Shown: positions 32,371 to 41,762, counted from the stretch's first letter. The stretch is DNA of 64,000 nt from DASYRM01 sp036004405 (GCA_036004405.1 DASYRM010000073.1:10513-74512); one strand, 5' to 3'. A program made the numbers and translations. Notes: generated by a model from the sequence alone, not told the origin.

Positions 32371-32526
32371 GCTGCAACTCCAGAAAGGTGATCGGCACCA
32401 ACCGTCGTCCGGGACGCAGGCGCCCGGACGCGCTAATTGTCAGCAAAAAAAGCGCAAAAGTCGAGATGCGTCGCCGCGGGCGCGCCGGCCGGCTTTCGCT
32501 AGGCGAAGCGGAACGATTCCCGCCTG

Positions 32527-33510
32527 TTATCGGCTGCCGCGCGCCGCGGGAAACTGCTTGCGCTCGAACGACCACTGCGAGTCCTGGCAGAGCCCGCAGG
32601 CGTCACCGAGGAATCGCGCGGCGCTTCGGGTATCGCCGCGGAGCTGCCAGTCGAGCCAGCTCACCGCCACCGAAGCGGCGGCACCGCCGTTGTCCTGCTG
32701 GAACGTGCCGCCGTGCCCGACCGGCAGGTTGGCCACCGCCACCGGTACGTGCGCGATCCGCTTGAAGTCGTCCATGCCGTTCGGATACGCGATGTCCGTG
32801 GGTCCGCCCAGGATGTAGATGGTCGGCGTGTGGATCGTCTGCAGCGCGTCCTTGCGGACGTCCATCCCTGGAATGGCGCCTGGACCGTCGTTGAGTACGC
32901 CGGTGTTGTGGAGCACGAGCGCCTTCACCCGTGGATCCTTGGCCACCTGGATCGCCTGGAGACCGCCGCAGCTCCACCCCGAGTACGCGACGAGCGCCGG
33001 ATCGATGCGCCCGAAATAGGGGCTGCCCTGGCGCGTGTTCTCGGCGAGCGCCCAGTTGACCGCGTCGGTGAGGTCCGACGGCTGCGTGCGCGCCGGCGCG
33101 ATCTGACCAGCCTGCGGCGCCGGGCGCGGCTCGGCGGGCGGCGCGCCGGGGCCGCTCAGAATCCGGCCGCTGGCAATGGCGAGGTAGCCGTGCGAGGCGA
33201 TCTCGAGCAGGTGCATCCGGCTGCTCGCGCCGTCGTCGGAGCAGCCGCCATTTCCCCAGGCCACGACGCCGAGCTTCAGGGATCCGAGCGCGGCGAGATC
33301 CTTCGGGCGATACACGACGTGCCGCGGCAGCGACGGCACTTCTTCTTTCATCGCCGCGAAGCGTCCGCTTCCCGGGGTGTCGGGCCGGGTGTCGGGTGGC
33401 CGCGGTGCGGCGGGGGCCTGCTGTGCGGCGGTGACAGCCGTGAGGCACGCGGCCGCAAACGCCGTCGCAATCGCCCCAGCCACGAAACGCCGGTTCTCTT
33501 GAGCGGCCAT
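32527..33510 (-). CDS. Secreted alpha/beta hydrolase
   Basis: This 327-residue protein has a signal peptide (MAAQENRRFVAGAIATAFAAACLTAVTAAQ) and an alpha/beta-hydrolase core. The nucleophile elbow is 'YSGWSCGGLQA', Asp is likely in 'LGGPTDIAYPNG', and His in 'VGHGGTF'. The opening 'LKLGVVAWGNGGCSDDGASS' with paired cysteines resembles acidobacterial esterases often found beside tannase-family genes. The substrate is unknown. The start lies 5 bp after the stop of the tannase-like gene, so the two form an operon. Confidence 0.78.
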   Translation of the reverse strand: MAAQENRRFVAGAIATAFAAACLTAVTAAQQAPAAPRPPDTRPDTPGSGRFAAMKEEVPSLPRHVVYRPKDLAALGSLKLGVVAWGNGGCSDDGASSRMHLLEIASHGYLAIASGRILSGPGAPPAEPRPAPQAGQIAPARTQPSDLTDAVNWALAENTRQGSPYFGRIDPALVAYSGWSCGGLQAIQVAKDPRVKALVLHNTGVLNDGPGAIPGMDVRKDALQTIHTPTIYILGGPTDIAYPNGMDDFKRIAHVPVAVANLPVGHGGTFQQDNGGAAASVAVSWLDWQLRGDTRSAARFLGDACGLCQDSQWSFERKQFPAARGSR

Positions 33511-33515
33511 CGGCG

Positions 33516-35054
33516 TCACTTCCTCGATGCGCCCGCGGGCGGCGCCTTGCAGGCCCAGTTGCTGCCGTCCTTGAGATCGCCGCTGCCCTTGTATTCCGCG
33601 AACTGGGGATAGGCGCACAGCGGGCGCGAGAACCCGTTGGCGCCGGTGCCCATCATGGTCTCCGGCGCCATGCCTTTCTCGACCCACTTCTCGAGCGTCG
33701 TGATCGAGTCGAACGTGTTGACGCCAGGACCGCCGCCGCAGTGGCCCATGCCGGGGGCCATGAAGAGGCGGACCCAATCGCTCTGGTTGGCGCCCATCTT
33801 GTCGAGCACCGTCTCGTAATAGAGCACCGTGTTCTCGGGCGTGATGCCGGTGTCGCCCCAGCCGTGCGTGAGGAGCAGCTTGCCGCCGCTCTTCTTGAAC
33901 TTGCCGAGGTCCGGGTTCACCGCGTCCACGTAGCCGATCTCCTTGTCGAGCACCTTCATGTCGCGATCGAGATCGAACGTGGTCCAGTCGCGCTTCGGCT
34001 CGTTGTAGGCGATGCGGACGAGATCGAAGAGTCCGCCGGGCGACTGATTCGTCGGCTGCTGGGCGCCGATCGGGTTGCCGAGCGCCTGGCCGGAGAAGAT
34101 CAGCTCGCCCTTCGAATTCTTGACGCCGCCATAGAACGTTTCCACCGTCTTGAGCTGCGCCTCGCTCAGGCACGACGAGGAATCGGAGCTCGCGCCCGAG
34201 CACTTCAGCGCGGCGAAATCCACCTTGCACGCTTTCGGGTTGTTCAGGAACCCCTCGTGCAGCGTGTCGCACTTGTTCGTCACGAGCTCGTTGACACGCG
34301 CCGCCTGCTCCTTCGAGATCGCCCCCTCGGGATGCCTCGACAGGGAGACACTGCGCTCGATGCCGGCGGTCCACATGTGGATGTGGCGGTTGGCCAGCGA
34401 TCCCGCGATGATGCCGTCATAGTCGTCGGGGTAGCGCTGCGCTTCCATCACCGCCATGCGCCCGCCCGTCGAGCAGCCCTTGAAGTAGGAGTACTGCGCG
34501 GCGCGATCGTAGAACGTCTTGACGATCTGCTTGCCCTTGAGCGTCATCTCGTGCGTCGCGCGGTAACCGAAGTCGATCATCTTCTCGGGGTGGCCGACGG
34601 CCCAGTCGCCGCCCTGGTCCTGATGGCCGGTGTCGGTGCCGGCGGTGGCGTATCCGCGCCGCAGCGCCTGCGGCATCTCGTTGGTCAGGCCCTGAATCGA
34701 GCCCGCGAAGCCGCCGTTGCCGACGCCCATGAACTTGCCGGTCCACGCCTCGGCGGGCGGCAGCCACATCTCCATCTCGATGTGCGAGTCGGCCGACGGC
34801 TTGAGGTCGATCCGCACCCGGCAGTGGGCCGGGATCATCTGCGGCGGCTGCGGTGGTTGGGCGGGCGCGCCGCCAGTGCGCGCCCCGCCGCCGCGTGGCG
34901 CTCCGCCGCCGCCTCCCCGGACTGGCGCGGGGCCCTCGGGCACCACCGCGGCGCTGACGATCGTGGCGTTGTCGAACTTGAGATTCGTGAGCGTCTCGCA
35001 CGGCGCCAGCGACGGGGCGGCGGCGGCGAGCATGAAGACAAGGCTAGCGATCAT
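33516..35054 (-). CDS. Tannase/feruloyl esterase family protein, secreted
   Basis: This 512-residue protein has a signal peptide and then a Gly/Pro-rich linker. Tannase-family marks are 'MGVGNGGFAGS', 'YATAGTDTGHQ', the nucleophile motif 'FKGCSTGGRMAVMEAQRYPDDYDGIIAGS' with the Cys next to the Ser elbow, Asp in 'LLTHGWGDTGITP', and His-Cys in 'PGMGHCGGG'. The Cys beside Ser and the Cys after His form the family's characteristic disulfide. It hydrolyses phenolic esters such as feruloylated polysaccharide or gallate esters outside the cell. AGGAG lies 8 nt before the ATG. It precedes the next esterase by 5 bp. Confidence 0.88.
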   Translation of the reverse strand: MIASLVFMLAAAAPSLAPCETLTNLKFDNATIVSAAVVPEGPAPVRGGGGGAPRGGGARTGGAPAQPPQPPQMIPAHCRVRIDLKPSADSHIEMEMWLPPAEAWTGKFMGVGNGGFAGSIQGLTNEMPQALRRGYATAGTDTGHQDQGGDWAVGHPEKMIDFGYRATHEMTLKGKQIVKTFYDRAAQYSYFKGCSTGGRMAVMEAQRYPDDYDGIIAGSLANRHIHMWTAGIERSVSLSRHPEGAISKEQAARVNELVTNKCDTLHEGFLNNPKACKVDFAALKCSGASSDSSSCLSEAQLKTVETFYGGVKNSKGELIFSGQALGNPIGAQQPTNQSPGGLFDLVRIAYNEPKRDWTTFDLDRDMKVLDKEIGYVDAVNPDLGKFKKSGGKLLLTHGWGDTGITPENTVLYYETVLDKMGANQSDWVRLFMAPGMGHCGGGPGVNTFDSITTLEKWVEKGMAPETMMGTGANGFSRPLCAYPQFAEYKGSGDLKDGSNWACKAPPAGASRK

Positions 35055-35110
35055 CGGGGATCTCCTGCGCGCGTAGCATCGTGCCGTGGTGGGCCCGAGT
35101 CAAGGGCGAT

Positions 35111-35926
35111 TCACCGCTGGTCGAGCGAACGTTCCTTCCACCTCGGCGGGCGTTTGCCGAGGAAGGCGTCCACCCCCTCCTTGCCGTCCTCGCCGACGAA
35201 ATCGCAGGCGATCGCCGTGCCCGCGACGGCGTAGGCATCGCCGAGCGGCATTTCCAGCTGGCGGTAGAACACGCTCTTGCCGGTGGCGATGGCCGCCGGC
35301 GACTTCGACGTGATGAGTCGTGCCAGCGCCTCGACCTCGGCGTCGAGCGCCTCGGGTGCGACCACGCGATTGACGAGGCCGATCTCACGCGCACGTTCGG
35401 CGCTGATGGCCTCGCCGGTAAGGAGCATCTCCATCGCTGGCTTCCGTCCGACCGCGCGGCCGAGCGCCACACTCGGCGTGGAACAGAAGGCGCCGATGTT
35501 GACGCCGGGCGTGGCAAAGGTGGCGGCGGTGGACGCGACCGCCAGGTCGCAGGTGGCGACGAGCTGACAGCCGGCCGCGGTGGCCAGGCCGTGGACCTTG
35601 GCGATGACCGCCTGCGGCAGCCGCGTGAGCGTCATCATCATGCGGCTGCAGCGCGCGAAGAGCGCCTCCACTTCCTCCACGCCGCCCATGGCCCGCAGCT
35701 CCTTGAGGTCGTGGCCGGCGCAGAATCCGCGGCCCTGCGCCGCGAGCACGACGACGCGGGTGCCGGGATCGACCGCCAGGCGGTCGAGCGCCGCCTGTAA
35801 TTCGTCGATGAGCGCACCCGAGAGCGCGTTGAACTGGTTGGGACGATTGAGCGTCAGCGTGGCGACGCCGTCCGCTGCTTCGACGAGCAGCAGGCTCTCG
35901 GTTGGGGCCGTGGTGTTCGATGTCAT
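35111..35926 (-). CDS. Crotonase-fold protein (ECHDC3-like), catalytic glutamates absent
   Basis: This 271-residue crotonase-fold protein has 'LTLNRPNQFNALSGALIDEL', the CoA-binding 'GRGFCAGHDLKELRAM' and the oxyanion-hole 'HGLATAAGCQLVATCDLAVAS'. In enoyl-CoA hydratases, acidic residues lie just after this glycine loop and about 20 residues later. Here the first position is Gln and the second region is 'PGVNIGAFCS', with no acid. Classical hydration is therefore doubtful, and the protein fits the ECHDC3-like subgroup of unknown chemistry. It lies 25 bp downstream of the CoA-transferase gene and 56 bp upstream of the tannase-like gene. Confidence 0.8.
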   Translation of the reverse strand: MTSNTTAPTESLLLVEAADGVATLTLNRPNQFNALSGALIDELQAALDRLAVDPGTRVVVLAAQGRGFCAGHDLKELRAMGGVEEVEALFARCSRMMMTLTRLPQAVIAKVHGLATAAGCQLVATCDLAVASTAATFATPGVNIGAFCSTPSVALGRAVGRKPAMEMLLTGEAISAERAREIGLVNRVVAPEALDAEVEALARLITSKSPAAIATGKSVFYRQLEMPLGDAYAVAGTAIACDFVGEDGKEGVDAFLGKRPPRWKERSLDQR

Positions 35927-35951
35927 GGCAGTGCCCTTCCGTTCAGTGCCG

Positions 35952-37310
35952 TCAGAACGTGATGCCGCGCGGGACCAGACGGTGCTCGTGCGCCTGGCGC
36001 TCGAGACCCTCCCGGAAGTCCGGGTGCGCCAGGCCGATGAGCGCCCGGGCCCGCTCGGCGATCGACTTGCCCTTCAAGTTCACGAGGCCGTACTCGGTGA
36101 CGACGTACATGATGTCGGAGCGCGGGGTCGTCACGACGTTGCCCTGCGTGAGATCGAGAACGATCCGGCTGCGGCGCTCGCCGCGCTTGTCGTAGGTGGA
36201 CGTCAGGCAGATGAACGACTTGCCGTGTTTCGAGGCGTAGGCGCCGCGCACGAACTGCAGCTGGCCGCCGGTGCCGCTGATGTGACGATGGCCGTCCGAC
36301 TCGGAGGCCGCCTGTCCCTGCAGGTCGATCTGCGTGGTGTTGTTGATGGCCACCGCGTGATCGTTCTGCATGATGATGTGCGGCGCGTTCGTGTACTCCA
36401 CCGGGCAGGAGTACATGTCGCGGTTGCGGTCGAGCGTCGCGTAGGTGTCGTGAGAGCCCAGGGAGAAGGTGTAGACCAGCTTGCCGGGATTCAACTGCTT
36501 TCGGGCACCGGTGATGCGTCCGGCCTTGTAGAGCGCCACCAGGCCGTCCGTCATCATCTCGGTGTGGACGCCGAGATCCCGCACGCCGCTGTCGAGCAGG
36601 ATGGCGCACACCGCGTTCGGCATGGCGCCGATGCCGATCTGCAGGCAGTCGCCGTCCTCGATCTCCGAGGCGATGAGGCGTCCGACCGCGGCGTCCACCT
36701 CGCGGACCGGCGGATTCGGCAGCTCCGGTGGGAGACCGTCGTCTCCTTCGATGACGTAATCGACTTCGCTGGCATGAATGCCGGTGTGCTCGCCGTAGAC
36801 GTAGGGCAGTCCACGGCTCGTCTCGACGATCACCGTGCGGGCACGTTCGACGATGGCGCGATGCCACAGATTGGCGGCGGACAGGTTGAAGTAGCCGTGC
36901 TGGTCCACCGGACAGGTCTTGAGGACGACGATGTCGGCGGGCGCCATGAAGCGGCGGTAGTAGTCGGAGATCTCGCCGAGGTTGACGGGGATGTAGTGGC
37001 AGCGCCCTTCGTCGTGCTTCTTCCGGTCGTAGCCGGAGAAGTGCAGGCTGAACGTGTGGACGTGATCGCCCTCGGGATCCGCATCCAGCACGGCACGGGG
37101 CCGCATGGTCAGGCAGTGGCGGATCTTGATGTTCGAGAGATCACGAATGCGGGCACCGAGGGCCCGGTCGAACAGGTCGGGCTGCCCCACGCCGGTGCCG
37201 TAGTCCAGCCACATGCCCGACGTCACCAGGGCGGCGGCTTCCTGCGGAGAAATCGTCTGGATCGGCGCGGCGCGCACAGCGGGAATATAGCCGACTGCGT
37301 GTGCCAGCAT
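35952..37310 (-). CDS. Acetyl-CoA hydrolase / family I CoA-transferase
   Basis: This 452-residue enzyme exchanges CoA between acyl-CoA and a carboxylate, as in 4-hydroxybutyrate or butyrate:acetate CoA-transferases. Marks include 'IGIGAMPNAVCAILLDSGVRDLGVHTEMMTDG', with the active-site Glu after His-Thr, and late glycine-rich segments 'HISGTGGQLQFVRGAY' and 'VVTEYGLVNLKGKSIAERARALIGLAHPDFR'. An upstream ATG would add 27 residues, but the start MLAHAVG fits the family length better. The start is divergent from the TonB receptor gene. Together with the crotonase and the esterases it could form a phenolic-acid or short-acid utilisation unit, which is inference. Confidence 0.88.
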   Translation of the reverse strand: MLAHAVGYIPAVRAAPIQTISPQEAAALVTSGMWLDYGTGVGQPDLFDRALGARIRDLSNIKIRHCLTMRPRAVLDADPEGDHVHTFSLHFSGYDRKKHDEGRCHYIPVNLGEISDYYRRFMAPADIVVLKTCPVDQHGYFNLSAANLWHRAIVERARTVIVETSRGLPYVYGEHTGIHASEVDYVIEGDDGLPPELPNPPVREVDAAVGRLIASEIEDGDCLQIGIGAMPNAVCAILLDSGVRDLGVHTEMMTDGLVALYKAGRITGARKQLNPGKLVYTFSLGSHDTYATLDRNRDMYSCPVEYTNAPHIIMQNDHAVAINNTTQIDLQGQAASESDGHRHISGTGGQLQFVRGAYASKHGKSFICLTSTYDKRGERRSRIVLDLTQGNVVTTPRSDIMYVVTEYGLVNLKGKSIAERARALIGLAHPDFREGLERQAHEHRLVPRGITF

Positions 37311-37322
37311 CTTGGCATTGCC

Positions 37323-37351
37323 TTGACGGTCTGATGCGCTTGCCGTATAAC
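37323..37351 (+). promoter_or_regulatory. Sigma70-type promoter of the TonB receptor gene
   Basis: TTGACG (37323-37328) and TATAAC (37346-37351) are separated by exactly 17 nt. Each differs from the consensus by one base. Transcription would start near 37358 and give a leader of about 70 nt before the receptor's GAGGAGG ribosome-binding site. Confidence 0.7.
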
Positions 37352-37429
37352 TCGGCGCCACTGCGGCCGCGTTGATCCGCAGCGAACTCACTGCCCGGCC
37401 CTGGCGCCGGGCAGACGAGGAGGCATCCC

Positions 37430-40400
37430 ATGACCCCGCGTCGACCCTCAGGCTTTTCGGCTCTATTCCCCCTTCTTGCCCTCGCAGTTCTGCTCTTTGC
37501 GGTGCCAGCGTGGGCGCAGTTCGACACGGCGCAGGTGTCGGGCGCGATTCAGGACACGTCCGGCGGCGTTCTCCCGGGCGTGGACGTGGTGCTCGTCGCA
37601 GAAGGCACCGGCCTCGAGCGGCGGGCGGTGACGAACGAATCGGGGCTGTACACCTTCCCCAACGTCCCGGTCGGCGACTATCGCATCAATGCGACGCTGT
37701 CGGGCTTCAAGCCGGTCGCCAGGACGGGTGTGCGCGTGAACGCCGGCGTCAACATCCGCGTCGACGTGCAGCTCGAAGTCGGCGGACTCTCGGAGACGGT
37801 GCAGGTTCAGGCGGCGACGACGCTCGTCGATACAGGGGTGGTCGGCCGCACCGTGGGTGCCCAACAGATCGCCGACACGCCGCTCAGCTCGCGCCGCGCC
37901 ACCCAGGTCGCGCAGCTCGTGCCCGGCACGATCGGCGGCAACCTGGGAGGCCTGCCGGGTGGGGCGTTCACGTTCGCCACCGGCATCACCTCCATCAACG
38001 GCGGGCGCTCCGAGGAGTTCATGACCACCGTCGATGGCGCCCCCTCCATCCGTGTGCGCGCCAACGGCGGCTTCACGATGGGCATGCAGAACGCCGACAC
38101 GGTGGAGGAGGTGCAGGTTCTGACCACCAACTATCAGGCCGAGCACGGCCGCGCGTCGGCGGGCCTGCTGCGCCTCGTCACCAAGAGCGGCGGGCAGCAG
38201 TTCCGCGGCAACGGGTTCTGGACCCTCCAGGACGACTCGCTCAACGCCAACTCCTGGACCAACAACCGGGCCGGCATCGTGAAGTCGCCGTCCAACTTCA
38301 ATCAGTACGGCTTCACGCTCGGCGGCCCCATCTACATCCCCGGCGGGTTCAACTCCGACAAGTCCAAGCTGTTCTTCTACTGGGGCGAAGAGTGGGACCG
38401 CATCCGCTCGGTGGAGAACCAGCTGGCGATCGTGCCGTCGGCCGCCATGCGGAACGGCGACTTCAGCGAGCTGCTGAACCCGGCGAACCCGTACTACCGG
38501 GCCGTGCGACTGATTCGCGACCCCCTCACCGGGCTGCCGTGCACCGCCGCCGATCAGCGCGGCTGCTTCCAGGGCAACATCATCCCGCGCGATCGCATCA
38601 GCCCCAACGGTCTGGCGCTCCTGAACTCGTATCCGCTGCCCACCCCCGGCTTCCAGCAGGGCACCAACAACTGGATCGGCACGCCGGCCACGTTCGACGA
38701 CACGCGCAAGGACAGCATCAAGATCGACTTCGTGCCGCTCAACAACCATCGCATCGCCGTGCGGTCGACGTGGGCGCCGCACGTGTGGAACGATCCCGAG
38801 TCGGCCACCGCGTTTTCGTCGATCTGGAACTATCCGGGCCAGACGGGAGCCGCGACCTACACGGGAACCCTGTCCTCGTCACTCATCAACGAGGCGTCGT
38901 TCTCATGGGGCTCGACCAAGCCGTCGCGGTTCTTCGGCCAGCGGAACTGCGACTACTGTCCTGGCGGCACCGGGAGCGTGCCGTATCCGACGCGCTCGTC
39001 GATCGGCTTGAACTATCCGTTCCTGTTCCCCAACACGAAGCTCGATCCCGACAAGCTGTCGAACCTGACGATTCAGAGCTTGAGCACGCTGACGTTGAAC
39101 CAGTATCCGGGCTACTGGTACGACTTCGTGTTCCTCTGGTCCGACAGCGTGACGAAGATCCGCGGCAACCACACGTTCAAAGGCGGCGTGTCGGTGGAAC
39201 GCTCGGGTATGAAGGACCAGATTCAGCTCAGCGCGGCCTCGGCACCTGCGACGACGAACCAGAACGGCTCGTTCCGGTTCACCGATACGACGCGCACCGA
39301 CGGCAGCGGCCTGGCCATTTCCAACGCACTGCTCGGGCTGTTCGACGACTACACGGAGTTCGGCACCAAGCCGCTGACCAACTTCATCGGCATGGGCTAC
39401 GACTTCTACGGGCAGGACAGCTGGAAGCCGACGCGCAAGCTGACGCTGGAGCTCGGCCTGCGCTATTCGCTGTGGCAGCAGTGGCGCGACGAGAACAACG
39501 CCATCGCGTCGTTCCAGTCGGAGTTCTACAATCCGGCCAACGCCGTGACGATCGATCGCGCCAACGGCTCGATCGTGCCCGGCGGCGGCGACCCCTTCAA
39601 TGGCATCGTGCTGCCAGGCGACAGCGCCAGCTCCGAAGCGCTCAGCCTTTTCCCGCAGCTCGCCGGCCTGGGCCGGCTGTATCACGGGTTGCCTCCCGGA
39701 TTCGCGCCGGATCCGAAGGACGGCCTGCAGCCGCGGCTCGGGATGGCCTACGCGTTGAGCGACGCGATGACGATTCGCAGCGGCATCGGGCGCTTCCTGA
39801 ACCGGCCGCAGATCAACACCAGCGCCGCCTACGGCTTCAACCCGCCGCTGTCTGAGATGGCGACCGTCATCAACGGCAATGTCGACGCGCCGGCGGGCGC
39901 CGCGCGGCGCACGTTCCCGCTCGTCATGGCCATGTTCTCGCCCGACTACGCCAACGCCAGCTCGTGGGCGTGGAACGTCACGACTGATCGTCAGCTGCCG
40001 TGGCAGCACACCGCGCAGATCTCGTACGTCGGCCGCTCCGCGTCGAATCTCGAACGGGCGCGCAACATCAATCAGCTGCAGCCCGGCACCATCCAGGCCA
40101 ATCCGGGGGTGAACGCCAACGCCTTGCGGCCGTACAAAGGCTTCGGGAACATCACGCTGTACGAGACCACCGGCAAGTCGCGCTACAACGCATTGCAGCT
40201 GCAGGTGGCGCGCCGCGCCTCGCGCGGTCTGGGCTACTCGCTGGCCTACACGAGGTCACAGACGAAGGACGATGGCAGCACGCGGCTCGAGATTCTCCCG
40301 AACGCCTACGACGATAGCGGCTACTACAGCATCTCGGCGCTCGATCGGCCGCACGTGCTGATCACCCAGGCGTCCTACCGCACGCCGGAGCTGAGGTCGG

Positions 40401-40897
40401 CTCCTGGCGTCATGCGGGGCGTGCTTGGAGATTGGAACATCGGTGGCGTGTTCCAGGCGCAGTCGGGTGTGCCCTTCGACGTGACCACGACGGTGGATGT
40501 GGCCGGCGTGGGCCCGGGCAGCGGCCCCCAGTACTACAACGTCGTCGGCGACCCGAACACGGGGCGCACGGAGTTCGACGGTACGCGCGCCGTGTGGTTC
40601 AACAAGGACGCGTTCAAGATTCCTGCTGCAGGCACCTATGCGACCACGTGGGAGCGCAACCTCCTGCGGCAGCCGGGCTTCTGGGACCTGCACATGTCGC
40701 TGCGCAAGAGCGTGAGGTTCGGCACGCAGCGGGCGGAACTTCGGTGGGACGTGTTCAACGTGCTGAACCACCCGACGCTGGGAACGGTCATTGGCGGGGC
40801 CGCCGCCCAGACGAATCCGACCAGCGCGGACTTCGGGACGATCACGTCGAAGACCGGGAACCGCACGATGCAGATCGGCCTGCAGTACGTGTTCTGA
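37430..40897 (+). CDS. Oar-like TonB-dependent receptor with carboxypeptidase-regulatory domain
   Basis: This complete 1155-residue outer-membrane receptor has, in order: a signal peptide ending near 'PAWAQ'; a carboxypeptidase-regulatory (CnaB-like) domain at about 30-115 ('SGAIQDTSGGVLPGVDV ... LYTFPNVPVGDYRI'); a plug domain at about 120-240 ('INGGRSEEFMTTVDGAP', 'VEEVQVLTTNYQAEHG'); and a long beta-barrel ending in 'GLQYVF' with a terminal Phe. Relatives move large or unknown substrates, possibly glycans or proteins. No SusD-like lipoprotein gene is adjacent. A GAGGAGG site lies 6-7 nt before the ATG. Transcription probably stops at the strong hairpin at 40903. Confidence 0.92.
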   Translation: MTPRRPSGFSALFPLLALAVLLFAVPAWAQFDTAQVSGAIQDTSGGVLPGVDVVLVAEGTGLERRAVTNESGLYTFPNVPVGDYRINATLSGFKPVARTGVRVNAGVNIRVDVQLEVGGLSETVQVQAATTLVDTGVVGRTVGAQQIADTPLSSRRATQVAQLVPGTIGGNLGGLPGGAFTFATGITSINGGRSEEFMTTVDGAPSIRVRANGGFTMGMQNADTVEEVQVLTTNYQAEHGRASAGLLRLVTKSGGQQFRGNGFWTLQDDSLNANSWTNNRAGIVKSPSNFNQYGFTLGGPIYIPGGFNSDKSKLFFYWGEEWDRIRSVENQLAIVPSAAMRNGDFSELLNPANPYYRAVRLIRDPLTGLPCTAADQRGCFQGNIIPRDRISPNGLALLNSYPLPTPGFQQGTNNWIGTPATFDDTRKDSIKIDFVPLNNHRIAVRSTWAPHVWNDPESATAFSSIWNYPGQTGAATYTGTLSSSLINEASFSWGSTKPSRFFGQRNCDYCPGGTGSVPYPTRSSIGLNYPFLFPNTKLDPDKLSNLTIQSLSTLTLNQYPGYWYDFVFLWSDSVTKIRGNHTFKGGVSVERSGMKDQIQLSAASAPATTNQNGSFRFTDTTRTDGSGLAISNALLGLFDDYTEFGTKPLTNFIGMGYDFYGQDSWKPTRKLTLELGLRYSLWQQWRDENNAIASFQSEFYNPANAVTIDRANGSIVPGGGDPFNGIVLPGDSASSEALSLFPQLAGLGRLYHGLPPGFAPDPKDGLQPRLGMAYALSDAMTIRSGIGRFLNRPQINTSAAYGFNPPLSEMATVINGNVDAPAGAARRTFPLVMAMFSPDYANASSWAWNVTTDRQLPWQHTAQISYVGRSASNLERARNINQLQPGTIQANPGVNANALRPYKGFGNITLYETTGKSRYNALQLQVARRASRGLGYSLAYTRSQTKDDGSTRLEILPNAYDDSGYYSISALDRPHVLITQASYRTPELRSAPGVMRGVLGDWNIGGVFQAQSGVPFDVTTTVDVAGVGPGSGPQYYNVVGDPNTGRTEFDGTRAVWFNKDAFKIPAAGTYATTWERNLLRQPGFWDLHMSLRKSVRFGTQRAELRWDVFNVLNHPTLGTVIGGAAAQTNPTSADFGTITSKTGNRTMQIGLQYVF

Positions 40898-40902
40898 AAC
40901 CT

Positions 40903-40940
40903 GCCACCGCCCGGCGGCGTTTTCGCCGCCGGGCGGTGGC
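40903..40940 (+). terminator. Perfect 17-bp GC-rich terminator-like hairpin
   Basis: Positions 40903-40919 pair without mismatch to 40924-40940 around a TTTT loop, 5 bp after the receptor stop codon. No T-tract follows, so termination may rely on the hairpin alone or on Rho. It separates the receptor from the glycan cluster. Confidence 0.7.
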
Positions 40941-40951
40941 GACAGTTGTGC

Positions 40952-40957
40952 TACCGT
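40952..40957 (+). promoter_or_regulatory. Possible -10 box of the glycan cluster
   Basis: TACCGT fits TANNNT and lies 7 nt before the GTG start at 40965. This matches the spacing of the other leaderless candidates but is a weaker hexamer. Confidence 0.25.
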
Positions 40958-40964
40958 CCAGTGC

Positions 40965-41762
40965 GTGTCGTTTCTGACGGACACGCTCGTCGGGTCTCTG
41001 AGGCTCCCCGAATCACGGCTGATCGCGGACCTCGACGATCCCAGGACGACGATCCTGCATGGGCAGATCATCCGCAGGAAACCCTTTCTCTTCCGCGTCT
41101 ACCGGGAGTTCTACACACGGCTCGCCACCGGCCTCGGCGTCGCCGGCCCTGATTCGAGAGTGGTGGAACTGGGCAGCGGCGGCGGGTTCATCAAGGACGT
41201 GATGCCGGCGGCCGTCACCAGCGACATCCTGTCGGTGCCGGATGTCGACCTGCGCTTCTCCGCGGAGCGGATGCCGTTTGCCGACGAATCGATCGATGCG
41301 TTCCTGATGATCAACGTGTTTCATCACGTCAAAGATCCCCGGGTGTTTCTGCGGGAACTGGACCGATCGCTCAAGCCGGGCGGACGGATCCTGATGATCG
41401 AGCCGGCGAACACCGCCTGGGGGCGCTTCATCTCGAGTCACTTCCATCACGAGGACTTCGACCCGGCGGCGGACTGGAGAATCGAGGGGGACGGACCGTT
41501 GTCGCGAGCCAATGGCGCGCTGCCGTGGATCGTGTTCGGCCGGGACCGGGACGTCTTCGAGCGGGAATTCCCGCGGCTGCGGCTTGCCGCGTTCGACGCG
41601 CACATGCCGCTCAAATACCTGGTCAGCGGAGGGTTGTCGTTCCGGCAGCTCCTGCCGGGTGCCTGCTATGGACTCGTCGACCGGTTCGAGCGGCTGCTGC
41701 GGCCGTTCAATCGGTGGCTCGGGATGTTCTACTACGTGGCCCTGTCGAAGGGGGCGCGGTAG
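40965..41762 (+). CDS. Class I SAM-dependent methyltransferase
   Basis: The predicted GTG start (M-S-F-L-T-D) gives 265 residues. The AdoMet-binding motif is 'SRVVELGSGGGFIKDVM', followed by 'SAERMPFADESIDAFLMINVFHHVKDPRVFLRELDRSLKPGGRILMIEP', a standard methyltransferase-11-like sequence. The C-terminal half is specific and gives no substrate clue. It is the first gene of a co-directional cluster with a glycosyltransferase, Gfo/Idh/MocA oxidoreductase and AsnB, so methylation of a glycan or its precursor is plausible. The in-frame DNA upstream runs back into the terminator and receptor gene, so a longer start is rejected. Confidence 0.85.
   Translation: MSFLTDTLVGSLRLPESRLIADLDDPRTTILHGQIIRRKPFLFRVYREFYTRLATGLGVAGPDSRVVELGSGGGFIKDVMPAAVTSDILSVPDVDLRFSAERMPFADESIDAFLMINVFHHVKDPRVFLRELDRSLKPGGRILMIEPANTAWGRFISSHFHHEDFDPAADWRIEGDGPLSRANGALPWIVFGRDRDVFEREFPRLRLAAFDAHMPLKYLVSGGLSFRQLLPGACYGLVDRFERLLRPFNRWLGMFYYVALSKGAR

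Noticed and set aside
32371..32526. A-rich patch and short imperfect hairpin in the gap upstream of the DUF6152 gene as a possible small RNA.
   Set aside because: No promoter-like pair and no convincing terminator could be identified around it.
35952..37391. Longer form of the CoA-transferase starting at 37391.
   Set aside because: The extra 27 residues extend through the receptor promoter region and lack family similarity. The start at 37310 fits the usual length.
38554..40009. Long minus-strand open frames opposite the TonB receptor.
   Set aside because: The receptor on the plus strand is complete, with promoter, ribosome-binding site and terminator. The antisense translations are low-complexity.
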